Origin: Phytohabitans aurantiacus
GTDB lineage: Bacteria; Actinomycetota; Actinomycetes; Mycobacteriales; Micromonosporaceae
DNA length: 64,000 bases
Assembly: GCF_027923225.1 (NCBI RefSeq)
Contig: NZ_BSDI01000014.1
Span: 69,598-133,597, forward strand
Direction of reading: 5' to 3'
Position 1 is the stretch's first letter. The number at the start of each line of letters is the position of its first letter. Below the pieces are notes generated by a model that saw nothing but the letters and a program-made list of their open reading frames with translations, was not told the origin of the DNA and did not search any database. The position numbers and the translations under genes are program-made. Shown here piece by piece: positions 33,576 to 41,437 of the stretch.

Positions 33576-33967
33576 GCCACCCCCTCCTGTGCCGCGTCCC
33601 GGATGGCCGCGGTGAACAGGGCCTCGACGTCCTCGCGGACCATGCCGGCCGCGTACGCCGAGCGCACCCATCCGGTCAGCTGCCGGCGCAGCCGGGCACG
33701 GTCGACCGGCGAGGCCTGGCCGAGGGTCCGCTCGACGAACGTGCCGAGGCCGGGTCGCGCGCTGACCAGCCCTTCCCGCTCCAACTCCCGGTACGCCTTG
33801 AGCACCGTGTTCGGGTTGATCGCGAGCGCGGCGACCACCTCCGTGGCGGTCGGCAGCCGATCACCCGGCTTCAGGAGCCCGAGCCGGAGTGCGTGCTTGA
33901 CCTGCTGCACGAGCTGCACATACGTCGACACGCCCGACCGGCGATCGAGATGAAAGTCGATCACCAC
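33572..33967 (-). CDS. YtrA-type GntR regulator
   Basis: This 131-aa protein has a winged helix with VQQVKHALRLGLLKPGDRLPTATEVVAALAINPNTVLKAYRELEREGLV and a short C-terminal tail. The length and lack of an effector domain match the YtrA subfamily, which represses a linked ABC operon. Two tandem GTG codons (33967 and 33964) could start it. The perfect palindrome at 33975-33996 immediately upstream is the probable operator. Confidence 0.92.
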   Translation of the reverse strand: MVIDFHLDRRSGVSTYVQLVQQVKHALRLGLLKPGDRLPTATEVVAALAINPNTVLKAYRELEREGLVSARPGLGTFVERTLGQASPVDRARLRRQLTGWVRSAYAAGMVREDVEALFTAAIRDAAQEGVA

Positions 33968-33974
33968 ACCACCC

Positions 33975-33996
33975 TTCCACTAATCAGATAGTGGAA
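33975..33996. promoter_or_regulatory. Operator palindrome of the GntR-ABC operon
   Basis: TTCCACTA (33975-33982) and TAGTGGAA (33989-33996) are perfect inverted repeats with a six-base spacer, located eight bases upstream of the GTG start of the YtrA-type gene. This is the place and form expected of an autoregulatory GntR operator. Confidence 0.75.
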
Positions 33997-34043
33997 TGAT
34001 GCAGATGGCGCCGCGACCTGTCAACGCGTACCCTCAAGATTCG

Positions 34044-34960
34044 ATGTCCTTTCACGTCCAGCCCTTCCAGGTACAGGTGCCGGAGTCCGACCTCGACGAG
34101 CTGCGCACCCGGTTGGCCCGCACCAGATGGCCCGAGCCCGCGCCGGTGCCCGGCTGGGCGCAGGGGGTGCCGCTGGACGTGCTGCGAGACCTGTGCCGGT
34201 ACTGGGCGCAGGACTACCAGTGGCGGGCCGCCGAGGCGCGGCTCAACGCGGTGCCGCAGCGGACGCCTTCGACGTCGTGATCCCCTCGATACCCGCGTAC
34301 GGCTTCAGCGCCAAGCCGGCGACCAGCGACTGGGGCACCAGCATCTCCAGCATGCTCGGTGTGCTGGACGCCGAGCACGTGGCCGGCATCCATCTCGTGC
34401 CGCCCCTCGCCGGCCCGGACCCGAGCGACGACCTCACCGCCGCCGAACGGGAAGCGCTGGCCCGGATGCGGCACCGCGGACGGACCGCGTCGGCGTACTC
34501 CGAGATGCACCGCACCGCCCCGCAGACCGTCGGATACGCCCTGCTGGACTCGCCGGCCGGGTTGTGCGCCTGGATGGGGGAGAAGCTGATCGCCTGGAGC
34601 GATCACCGTCTCGGACCGGCCGACGACCTGCCCGGCGCCCTGACGCGGGACCAGATCCTCGACCAGGTCACGCTGTACTGGCTGACCGGCACCGCCGCGT
34701 CTTCGGCGAGGCTCTACGCCGAGAGCATCGACACGGTCTCGCGCTGGATCACCGGCGCGTCCGCCGACCCGGTCCACGTACCCGTCGGCGCGTCCGTCTT
34801 CCCCGCCGAAGTGCCGCGGACCTCCCGTCGCTGGGCCGCCCGCCGCTACCCGGACATCCGGTACTGGATGGAGCACGACCGCGGCGGCCACTTCCCGGCC
34901 CTCGAAGTGCCCGACCTGCTCGTACGCGACCTGCGCGCCTTCTTCCGCCCGCTCCGATGA
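34044..34960 (+). pseudogene. Epoxide hydrolase, degraded by deletions and frameshift
   Basis: The first frame (MSFHVQPFQVQVP to EARLNAVPQ) matches the epoxide hydrolase N-terminal domain. The second frame (DAFDVVIPSIPAYGFSAKP, then SDWGTSISSMLGVLDAEHVAGIHL, to GGHFPALEVPDLLVRDLRAFFR) matches the catalytic domain. About 60 residues, including the HGWPGS oxyanion region, are missing at the frame change near 34260. A second gap removes residues between GFSAKP and the nucleophile region. An intact enzyme has about 380 residues. This locus encodes about 300 in two frames and cannot give an active enzyme. Confidence 0.82.
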
Positions 34961-34980
34961 CCCGCGATCCGGTCGTGTGC

Positions 34981-35038
34981 CGCGGAGGGTGAGGCCGCGG
35001 GAGCAGCGGTCTCGCCCACGACGGATGTCGCGGTAGCC
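34981..35038 (-). repeat. R2 interspersed repeat, inverted
   Basis: This reverse copy (CGCGGAGGGTGAGGCCGCGG to GTCGCGGTAGCC) lies between the epoxide hydrolase remnant and the convergent DUF2716-like gene. Confidence 0.78.
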
Positions 35039-35064
35039 CAAAAGGGTTTTGCCGGGGTAACGAT

Positions 35065-35583
35065 CTACGGCAGGTTGGAGCGACGGACGGGGAGCCAGCC
35101 GGTGAGCATCGGGACGAGGGTGGACAGCAGCGGCTCGCCAAAGACGCAGAGTGTCTGCTCCCACGGATGCCCGAACGTGCCGGTGCTCATGTCGTCGGTG
35201 AGGAAAATGTAGTAGTCACCGTCGGGAAAGACGTCGGTCTGCCAGCGCGCGTCTCGTTGGCAGGCGAACCGATGCGGCCAGAACCGGTACGTCTGATGCT
35301 GCCAGTCGAGCACGACAAGGCTGCTGTCCGGTTCGAGCACGCGGACCCACGCGAGCAGGGCGAGACGGTTGACGGCGGCCGCCCCGGCGTCGAACTCCGA
35401 CTGGCTGCGCGCGGCGAAGATCGGGCCGAGGTCCACAGTGACCGATGGGACCGGCTCGCTGATCGCGGGCCAGTGCTGGACGCTGGGCCGGAAATCGAAC
35501 CGCTCGTAGAACGGCGTCCAGTACTCGTCGTCGGCGTCCATGGCGATCGGACTCCAAGCCATATCCACCGGTCGATCATCCAT
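35065..35583 (-). CDS. DUF2716-like protein
   Basis: This 172-aa soluble protein has YWTPFYERFDFRPS near the start and YRFWPH, FPDGDYYIFLTDDMSTGTFGHPW near the end. The pattern resembles DUF2716, a family of unknown function. A GTG three bases upstream is an alternative start. No membrane segment or signal peptide is present. Confidence 0.75.
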   Translation of the reverse strand: MDDRPVDMAWSPIAMDADDEYWTPFYERFDFRPSVQHWPAISEPVPSVTVDLGPIFAARSQSEFDAGAAAVNRLALLAWVRVLEPDSSLVVLDWQHQTYRFWPHRFACQRDARWQTDVFPDGDYYIFLTDDMSTGTFGHPWEQTLCVFGEPLLSTLVPMLTGWLPVRRSNLP

Positions 35584-35630
35584 CACCCCCAGATCGAGAG
35601 GATTTTGGGCTGCCGCGCTATCTTCGGAGC

Positions 35631-36281
35631 GTGCATCGGGTATCGATCGCGGTAATAGCGGCGCTGGGCGCGTCCATCACCGGCTGTTCGTCGGATTCTT
35701 CCTCGCCAAGCACACCGTCGCCGTCGCCCTCGGTCTCCACGTCCACGGTGCCGCTCAAGTCGCAGGCCGGCTGGTGCTACGCCCGCAACCCCAAACCCGC
35801 GGGCACGTACCGGAAGGTGGAGTGCACCGATCCAGCCGCGGAGGCGAAGGTCGCGCAGATCAATTTCGCCGAGGAGGTTGTCTCCGGCGGCGAGTACCGA
35901 TACGACTGCACCATCGACGAGATCGACTTCTTCCTCGACCTGGACGCTGACCCGCCGGTCGAGGCGGCCTTCACCGGGAAAGGCAAACAGTTCGCCTGCA
36001 TGCAGACCACGAAGGGTCCGCACGCGGACGAGCCCGGCGGTGGCAGGACACCCATCGTGGTCGGCGACTGCGTCCACCCGAGCCAGCCGGTCAAGAACGG
36101 CATCATGGAGACCCAGTACATCAGCGAGATCCGCTGTGCTCAGGCCGACGTGTTCCCGCCGGCCTACAGGGTCACCGCGATCGGCAAAAGCATCCGTTGT
36201 CCGGCCGGCACCGCGCTGACGTTCGTGATCACGCCACTGGGCTCGATCAATGGCGAGACGGCCTGCGCCAGGAAGGTCTGA
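35631..36281 (+). CDS. Putative secreted lipoprotein
   Basis: This 216-aa protein has an N-terminal signal peptide ending in the lipobox-like SITGC (Cys19), followed by a Ser/Pro/Thr-rich linker and a cysteine-containing globular domain (cysteines near WCYAR, VECTD, YDCTI, FACMQ, GDCVH, IRCAQ, IRCPAG, TACARK). The pattern suggests a disulfide-stabilised septum-formation-like or hypothetical surface lipoprotein. No enzyme motif was found. The start is a GTG with weak GGAG spacing. Confidence 0.75.
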   Translation: MHRVSIAVIAALGASITGCSSDSSSPSTPSPSPSVSTSTVPLKSQAGWCYARNPKPAGTYRKVECTDPAAEAKVAQINFAEEVVSGGEYRYDCTIDEIDFFLDLDADPPVEAAFTGKGKQFACMQTTKGPHADEPGGGRTPIVVGDCVHPSQPVKNGIMETQYISEIRCAQADVFPPAYRVTAIGKSIRCPAGTALTFVITPLGSINGETACARKV

Positions 36282-36285
36282 CCGG

Positions 36286-37023
36286 CTAGGCGGCGCCGCC
36301 GTTGACGTACAGGACCTGGCCGTTCACCCAGCGAGCGGGGCCGGCGAGGAACGCGACGGCTTCGGTGATGTCTTCGGGGGTGCCCAGCCGCCCCATCGGG
36401 TTCAAAGCGGCGATCTGGTCGATCGCCTGCTGGCTCTTGCCTTCGAAGAACAGCGGCGTGGCGGTGGGGCCGGGCGCGATCGCGTTGACGGTGATGTCCC
36501 GGCCGCGCAGTTCGCGCGCGAGGATCAGCGTCAACGCCTCGACGGCTCCTTTGGACGCGGCGTAGGCGCCGTAGCCGGGGATCTGCAGTCGGGTGACCGA
36601 TGTGGAGAAGTTGATGATCGCGCCACCATCGCGTACGCGCTGGGCGGCGAGCTGGTCGACGACGAAGGTGCCGCGAACGTTGGTACGCAGGATGCGGTCG
36701 AGGGTTTCCAGATCCAGCTGCGCGACGGGTGCGAGCGGCATGATGCCCGCCGTGTGCACCACGACGTCGACGCCTCCGAACTCGCGGTCGGCGGCGTCGA
36801 ACACCGCGGCCATCGCCGCCTCGTCGGCCACGTCCGCGCCCGCCACGGTCGCTCGGCCTCCGGCGCGTGCCACCGCGGTCGCCGTCTCCTCGGCGCGGTC
36901 CTTGCCGCCGGCGTAGTGCACGACGACGGAGAAGCCGTCGGCGCCCAGGCGTTCGGCACTGGCCCTGCCGATGCCGCCGGACCCACCGCTGACGATCGCG
37001 ACCCGACCCGCGTTGTTCGACAT
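36286..37023 (-). CDS. SDR-family oxidoreductase (FabG-like)
   Basis: This 245-aa classical short-chain dehydrogenase has the cofactor motif SGGSGGIGRA, the NVRGTF segment, the catalytic FSTSVT serine region and YGAYAASKGAVE (Tyr and Lys). The ending WVNGQVLYVNGG is usual. The substrate is unknown. It is divergent from the TetR gene at 37111 and is probably regulated by it. Confidence 0.93.
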   Translation of the reverse strand: MSNNAGRVAIVSGGSGGIGRASAERLGADGFSVVVHYAGGKDRAEETATAVARAGGRATVAGADVADEAAMAAVFDAADREFGGVDVVVHTAGIMPLAPVAQLDLETLDRILRTNVRGTFVVDQLAAQRVRDGGAIINFSTSVTRLQIPGYGAYAASKGAVEALTLILARELRGRDITVNAIAPGPTATPLFFEGKSQQAIDQIAALNPMGRLGTPEDITEAVAFLAGPARWVNGQVLYVNGGAA

Positions 37024-37110
37024 GATCCAACCTCCGCTAGTATATGGACAACCTGTACACTACTGCGACCGACAGAAATGTACAAGGAGTCCATAAGAAG
37101 GGACCGTGTG
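37024..37110. promoter_or_regulatory. Divergent SDR/TetR promoter region
   Basis: This 87-bp gap contains CCTGTACA and, in reverse orientation, TGTACAAGG about 20 bp further on. These half-sites form an imperfect inverted repeat that may be the TetR operator. GTATATGG nearby could be part of a -10 element. Confidence 0.45.
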
Positions 37111-37716
37111 ATGTCCGAGACCCCTGCCGCTCGACGGGGACGCGGTCGCCGGCCGGCCGCCGAGGTGCGCGCCGCCGTGCTCGCCGCGGCGGGGCGCATC
37201 CTGCTGCGAGACGGCATGCGCGCGGTGACGTTCGACCGCGTGGCGGCCGACGCGGGCGCGAGCAAGATGACCCTCTACAAGTGGTGGCCGTCGCCGGGTG
37301 CGCTGGCCGCCGAGGCGTACTTCGCCCGGAGCCGCGACGCGCTCGACTTCCCCGACACCGGCGATCTTCGCGCCGACCTGATCGCGCAGCTCAGCGCGTT
37401 CGTGCGCCTGCTCAAGGAGGAAGGCGCCGAGAAGCCGGTCTCCGAGCTCATCGGCGCGGCCCAGATGGACCCCGACCTTGCCCGGGCGTGGTCCGAGAGC
37501 TACGCGTTGCCCCGCCGCGAACTCGCCCGCGTGCGCCTGAGGGGCGCGCAGGTGCGGGGGCAACTGCGCGCTGACGCGGATCTCGACATCATCGTCGATC
37601 AGCTGTGGGGCGCCTGCTATCACCGGCTGCTCGTGCTCAGGGTGCCGTTCGACGAGTCGATCGTGGCGCGGCTGGTCGACCACGCGCTCCACGGGGCGGC
37701 GCCGCGAAGCGCGTGA
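37111..37716 (+). CDS. TetR-family regulator
   Basis: This 201-aa regulator has an N-terminal TetR HTH (AGRILLRDGMRAVTFDRVAADAGASKMTLYKWW, about 25-60) and a helical ligand domain with the C-terminal pattern VDQLWGACYHRLLVLRVPFDESI seen in the TetR_C_16/AefR-like group. AGAAGGGAC precedes the ATG. It is divergent from the SDR gene. Confidence 0.92.
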   Translation: MSETPAARRGRGRRPAAEVRAAVLAAAGRILLRDGMRAVTFDRVAADAGASKMTLYKWWPSPGALAAEAYFARSRDALDFPDTGDLRADLIAQLSAFVRLLKEEGAEKPVSELIGAAQMDPDLARAWSESYALPRRELARVRLRGAQVRGQLRADADLDIIVDQLWGACYHRLLVLRVPFDESIVARLVDHALHGAAPRSA

Positions 37717-37732
37717 GGGCGGCCGCGGACTG

Positions 37733-37744
37733 TACCTACAGGTA
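37733..37744. promoter_or_regulatory. Palindrome upstream of the TetR-GAPDH operon
   Basis: TACCTACAGGTA is a perfect 5+5 inverted repeat (TACCT-AC-AGGTA) flanked by TGTAC on both sides. It lies 14 bp before the chosen start of the downstream TetR gene, in the expected place for its autoregulatory operator. Confidence 0.5.
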
Positions 37745-37758
37745 TGTACACTGGCCGC

Positions 37759-38352
37759 ATGGACTCGCGACAGCTCCTGGTCGACACGATGAGCGAGCTC
37801 ATGTGGGAGCGCGGCTACGCCGACACCAGCCCGCGTGAGGTGCGCAAACGGTCCGGCGTGGGGCAGGGCAGCATGTACCACCACTTCCCGACCAAGCGCG
37901 ACCTGGCGCTTGCCGCCCTCGAGCGCAACGTCGCCGACCTGCTGCCGGCCTCGTCCGAGCTCGACGGTCCGGGCGGTCCGATGGCCCGGATCGAGGCGTA
38001 CCTGATGCGTCCGCGCGACGCCCTCAAGGGCTGCAAGGTCGGCCGGATGACCCAGGACCCTCAGGTCCGGGAGGACCCGGTTCTGCTCGCCCCGGTGGCG
38101 CGCGCGTTCGCCCAGGTGCACGACCGGTGGGTCGCGGTGCTGCGCGAGGCCATCGCCGCCGGCGAACTGCGCGAGGGCCTCGACGCACGGCAGCTCGCAC
38201 ACACCCTGATGGCGGTCCTGCAGGGCGGCTACGTGCTCGCGATCGCGCAGCAGGACCCGGGTCTGTTCGACGACGCCCGCGCGGGCGCGCTGGCGCTGCT
38301 CCGGGCGGCGGCACCATCCGTCCCCGGCAACGAGAACAACGGGAGGAACTGA
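37759..38352 (+). CDS. TetR-family regulator linked to GAPDH gene
   Basis: This 197-aa regulator has MDSRQLLVDTMSELMWERGYADTSPREVRKRSGVGQGSMYHHF as its DNA-binding domain and a C-terminal domain with GCKVGRMTQDPQV, similar to TetR_C-type effector domains of the LmrA/QacR-like group. An ATG five codons upstream (37744) overlaps the palindrome and is less likely. The GAPDH gene starts five bases after its stop, so the two form one transcript. Confidence 0.9.
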   Translation: MDSRQLLVDTMSELMWERGYADTSPREVRKRSGVGQGSMYHHFPTKRDLALAALERNVADLLPASSELDGPGGPMARIEAYLMRPRDALKGCKVGRMTQDPQVREDPVLLAPVARAFAQVHDRWVAVLREAIAAGELREGLDARQLAHTLMAVLQGGYVLAIAQQDPGLFDDARAGALALLRAAAPSVPGNENNGRN

Positions 38353-38357
38353 ACGCC

Positions 38358-39368
38358 ATGACGGTACGCATCGGCATCAACGGGTTCGGACGGATCGGGC
38401 GCAGCTACCTGCGCGCCGCCCTGGCGAACAACGCCGACGTCGAGGTGGTCGCGGTCAACGACCTCACCGACGCCCGCACGCTGGCCACCCTGCTCGAGTG
38501 GGACTCCATCTCCGGCCACCTCGACGGGGTCGCCTTCGACGGTGACGCGATCGCCGTACAGGGCAAGCGCATCAAGGTCTTTGCGCAGTCCGACCCCGCC
38601 AGCATCCCGTGGGGCGACGCCGGTGCCGACATCGTCATCGAGTCCACCGGCCACTTCGCGGACGGCGTCGCCGCGGCGGCCCACCTCAAGGGCGGCGCGC
38701 GGAAGGTCGTCATCTCGGCACCGGCCAAGGGAGACGTCCCCACGTTCGTTCTCGGGGTCAACGACGACAGCCTCGACCCGGACAGCCACGACGTGTTCTC
38801 CAACGGCTCCTGCACCACGAACTCGCTGGCGCCGCTGGCCAAGGTGCTCAACGACTCGTTCGGTGTCGAGTCGGGACTGATGACGACGATCCACGCGTAC
38901 ACGGGGGACCAGCGGCTCCACGACGCGCCGCACTCCGACCTGCGCCGGGCCCGCGCGGCAGCCGTCTCGATCATCCCGACCTCGTCGGGCGCGGCGAAGG
39001 CGATCGGCAAGGTCATCCCGGAGCTCGACGGGCGCCTCACCGGAGCCGCGCTGCGCGTGCCCGTGCCGGTGGGCTCGATCACCGATCTCACCGTGGTTTT
39101 GCGGCAGCGTGCCAGCGTCGAGGACGTCAACGCGGCGTTCCGCGAGGCGGCCGCCTCCCCGCGGCTGCGGAACTATTTGCAGTACTCCGAGGCACCGCTG
39201 GTCTCGGCGGACATCGTCGGCAACCCGTACTCGTCGATCTTCGACGCGCCGCTGACCGAGGCCGTCGGCAACCAGGTCAAGGTCCTCGGCTGGTACGACA
39301 ACGAGTGGGGGTTCTCCAACCGCCTCGTCGAGTTCTCCGAGCGCATCGGAGCTACCGCCATGGCGTGA
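38358..39368 (+). CDS. gap: Type I glyceraldehyde-3-phosphate dehydrogenase
   Basis: This 336-aa enzyme has the NAD fold INGFGRIGR, the active-site segment SNGSCTTNSLAP with Cys152, HAYTGDQ, RAAAVSIIPTSSGAAKAI and the ending WYDNEWGFSNRLVE. It converts glyceraldehyde-3-phosphate to 1,3-bisphosphoglycerate. The active-site region deviates from the usual SNASCTTN-CLAP: Ala is Gly and the second conserved Cys is Ser. The TetR-GAPDH pairing suggests an inducible accessory isozyme rather than the housekeeping copy. Such isozymes can give resistance to GAPDH inhibitors, but that is inference. Confidence 0.95.
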   Translation: MTVRIGINGFGRIGRSYLRAALANNADVEVVAVNDLTDARTLATLLEWDSISGHLDGVAFDGDAIAVQGKRIKVFAQSDPASIPWGDAGADIVIESTGHFADGVAAAAHLKGGARKVVISAPAKGDVPTFVLGVNDDSLDPDSHDVFSNGSCTTNSLAPLAKVLNDSFGVESGLMTTIHAYTGDQRLHDAPHSDLRRARAAAVSIIPTSSGAAKAIGKVIPELDGRLTGAALRVPVPVGSITDLTVVLRQRASVEDVNAAFREAAASPRLRNYLQYSEAPLVSADIVGNPYSSIFDAPLTEAVGNQVKVLGWYDNEWGFSNRLVEFSERIGATAMA

Positions 39369-39408
39369 CGGGGTGCAACCTCGCGTTGTCTGCCGGCGTG
39401 TGGAGTAC

Positions 39409-40698
39409 ATGAGAACACCTTGTGTAACCGTCCTTGTCGCCACGGTGACGATGGTCGTGACCCTCGGCGCGGAGGCCCACGCGTCACCAACGTCCGGATG
39501 GACGTCGCGCGTCGCCGTCGCCCTATCGGGCGGTGCCCCGAACAACACCAGCGAACGGCCGGCCATCAGCGCTGATGGCCGGTACGTCGCGTTCTCCTCG
39601 GCGGCGTCGAACCTGGTACCCCGTGACACCAACGGCACGACCGACGTGTTCGTCCGGGACACCCGGACCGGAGTCACGAGCCGGGTGAGCCTCACCGGGA
39701 CCGGCGGTCAGGTGAACCGGCACAGCAAGGACCCGGACATCAGCGCGGACGGGCGGTACGTCGCCTTCCTGTCGTACGGGACGAACATCCTGCCGGGCGA
39801 TCCCAACGCCCTCGGCAACGTGTACGTCCGGGATCGGTTGGCGGGCACCACGATGCGGGCCAGTCCGCTGCCCTCGAGCGGCCAGTTCGACAACAACGCG
39901 GCCGAACCAAGCATCAGCGCGGACGGGCGGTACGTCGCCTACATGACCTACTCGGCGCTGATACCCACCGATACGAACGGGACACCCGACGTCTACACGT
40001 GGACGCGCGACACCGGAGCGGTGGAGCGGGTGTCCGTCTCGATGGCCGGCGGAGACTCCGACGGTGAAAGCTACGGCGCCGACATCAGCGACGATGGCCG
40101 GTACGTGACGTTCAGTTCCAACGCGACCAACCTCGTAGCCGGGGACGACGACGGGTGGGACGTGTTCGTCCGCGATCGCCGCGCCGGCACCACCACCCGG
40201 GTCAGCGTGTCCGGGGACGGTACGCCGGGAAACGGCGGGAGCTCTGGCGCGCGGATCAGCGGCGACGGGCGGTACGTGGTCTTCCATTCCGCCGCCTCGA
40301 ATCTCGTCGACGGCGACACCAACGGTCGCGGTGACACGTTCGTGCGCGACCGCGTCACCGGGACGGCGGAGCTGGTCAGGATCGCCGCCGGCGGCGGTCA
40401 ACTCCCCGAGATCGCCCAGGCGGTGATCAGCGGGAACGGCCGGTACGTCGCCTTCTCCGCGTTTACCGGCGGGGAGAACCACGTTCTGCGCCTCGACCGC
40501 CGGACCGGCGCGACGATCATCATCAGCCTCGCCACGAATGGCGCCGCGGCCAACGGCCACAGCGGCCAACCGACCATCAGCGCGGACGGTCTCGTCATCG
40601 CCTTCGTCTCGATAGCCAGCAACCTGGTACCGGGCGACACGCTCGGCAACGAGGAGGTCTTCCTGCGCCGCCCTCGCCGCCACGCCACCCACCCGTGA
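39409..40698 (+). CDS. Secreted PD40/TolB-like beta-propeller protein
   Basis: This 429-aa protein has a signal peptide (cleavage near AHA, residue 26) and seven or so repeats of the form ISADGRYVAFSSAASNLVPGDTNGxxDVFVRDRxTGxTxRVS. These are PD40/WD40-like TolB propeller blades. It is probably an extracytoplasmic binding or scaffold protein. No catalytic domain is seen. GTGTGGAG precedes the ATG. Proteins of this type are common and poorly characterised in actinobacteria. Confidence 0.88.
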   Translation: MRTPCVTVLVATVTMVVTLGAEAHASPTSGWTSRVAVALSGGAPNNTSERPAISADGRYVAFSSAASNLVPRDTNGTTDVFVRDTRTGVTSRVSLTGTGGQVNRHSKDPDISADGRYVAFLSYGTNILPGDPNALGNVYVRDRLAGTTMRASPLPSSGQFDNNAAEPSISADGRYVAYMTYSALIPTDTNGTPDVYTWTRDTGAVERVSVSMAGGDSDGESYGADISDDGRYVTFSSNATNLVAGDDDGWDVFVRDRRAGTTTRVSVSGDGTPGNGGSSGARISGDGRYVVFHSAASNLVDGDTNGRGDTFVRDRVTGTAELVRIAAGGGQLPEIAQAVISGNGRYVAFSAFTGGENHVLRLDRRTGATIIISLATNGAAANGHSGQPTISADGLVIAFVSIASNLVPGDTLGNEEVFLRRPRRHATHP

Positions 40699-40712
40699 GG
40701 CGCTGGAAGACA

Positions 40713-40771
40713 CGCGGAGGGTGAGGCCGCGGGAGCTACGGTCTTGAGCACGACGGCCGTCGCGGCAGCTC
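40713..40771 (-). repeat. R2 interspersed repeat, inverted
   Basis: This reverse copy (CGCGGAGGGTGAGGCCGCGG to GTCGCGGCAGCTC) fills the convergent junction between the propeller gene and the TetR gene. It has GGGAGCTACGG where other copies have GGGAGCAGCGG. Confidence 0.75.
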
Positions 40772-40780
40772 AAATCCTGG

Positions 40781-41419
40781 TTATCGCAGGGCGCTGGCCA
40801 GGACCGTGGTCACGACATTGTGGATGGTCGCGGGCTCTGGTGGGTCGCCGTTCCGCTCGGTGAACAGCAGTTGCGCGGCGCCGATCAGGGTGGGTGCGAG
40901 CACGTCGACGTCGGCGTCGGGGGCGATGCGGCCGTGGTCGCGTTCGGCCGTCAGGTAGCCGGCGATCATGGCCGTGCCCTCGCCGACGAGCGGGAACCGG
41001 GCGGTGCCGGCCGCGCGCAACCGCGTGCGGAGCTCGTCGCGGGCGATGACCAGGACCACGATCGCCACCATGACCGGGTCGAAGAGGGTCATCAGGACGC
41101 GGGTCAGGTTGTCGGCGACGGTCCCGGTGCCGGCCGTGTCTCGCAGGGCGGTGGCCTGGGCCTCGACCAGTGCGATGCGGTCCAGCACCAGCGCGGCGAG
41201 AAACGCGTCGAAGTCGGCGAAATGGCGATGCAGGACCCCCTTGGCGACGCCTGCTTCCGTGGTGACCGCCCGGCTGGTCAGGCCGGTGACACCGTCCCGG
41301 ACCAGCACGCGAACGGCGGCGTCGAAGAGTTGTTGGCGCGGGTCTCGCAGCGCTACGCCGGTCGGCAACGGGGGAATCCCTTCCGTGGAGAGCAAGCGCG
41401 ATTGCAGGAGTGGGCACAT
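40781..41419 (-). CDS. TetR-family regulator
   Basis: This 212-aa regulator has an HTH of the form LFDAAVRVLVRDGVTGLTSRAVTTEAGVAKGVLHRHFADFDAFLAAL (about 30-75) and a helical effector domain. Its start codon lies inside a set of overlapping AGTGGGC palindromes (41409-41435), so it is probably autoregulated. It is divergent from the methyltransferase gene, with only 18 bp between the two start codons. Longer frames extending upstream were rejected. Confidence 0.9.
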   Translation of the reverse strand: MCPLLQSRLLSTEGIPPLPTGVALRDPRQQLFDAAVRVLVRDGVTGLTSRAVTTEAGVAKGVLHRHFADFDAFLAALVLDRIALVEAQATALRDTAGTGTVADNLTRVLMTLFDPVMVAIVVLVIARDELRTRLRAAGTARFPLVGEGTAMIAGYLTAERDHGRIAPDADVDVLAPTLIGAAQLLFTERNGDPPEPATIHNVVTTVLASALR

Positions 41420-41435
41420 GCCCACTAGAGTGGGC
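41409..41435. promoter_or_regulatory. Overlapping AGTGGGC operators between divergent genes
   Basis: AGTGGGCA-CA-TGCCCACT (41409-41426) is a perfect palindrome. GCCCACT-AG-AGTGGGC (41420-41435) is another that shares its middle arm. They cover the start codon of the TetR gene and end two bases before the ATG of the methyltransferase. Binding would block both genes. Confidence 0.8.
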
Positions 41436-41437
41436 GC

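Noticed and set aside
34127..34960. Second frame of the epoxide hydrolase as an independent intact gene
   Set aside because: Its beginning is shadow sequence over the first frame, and it lacks the N-terminal domain and the oxyanion-hole motif, so it is a pseudogene fragment.
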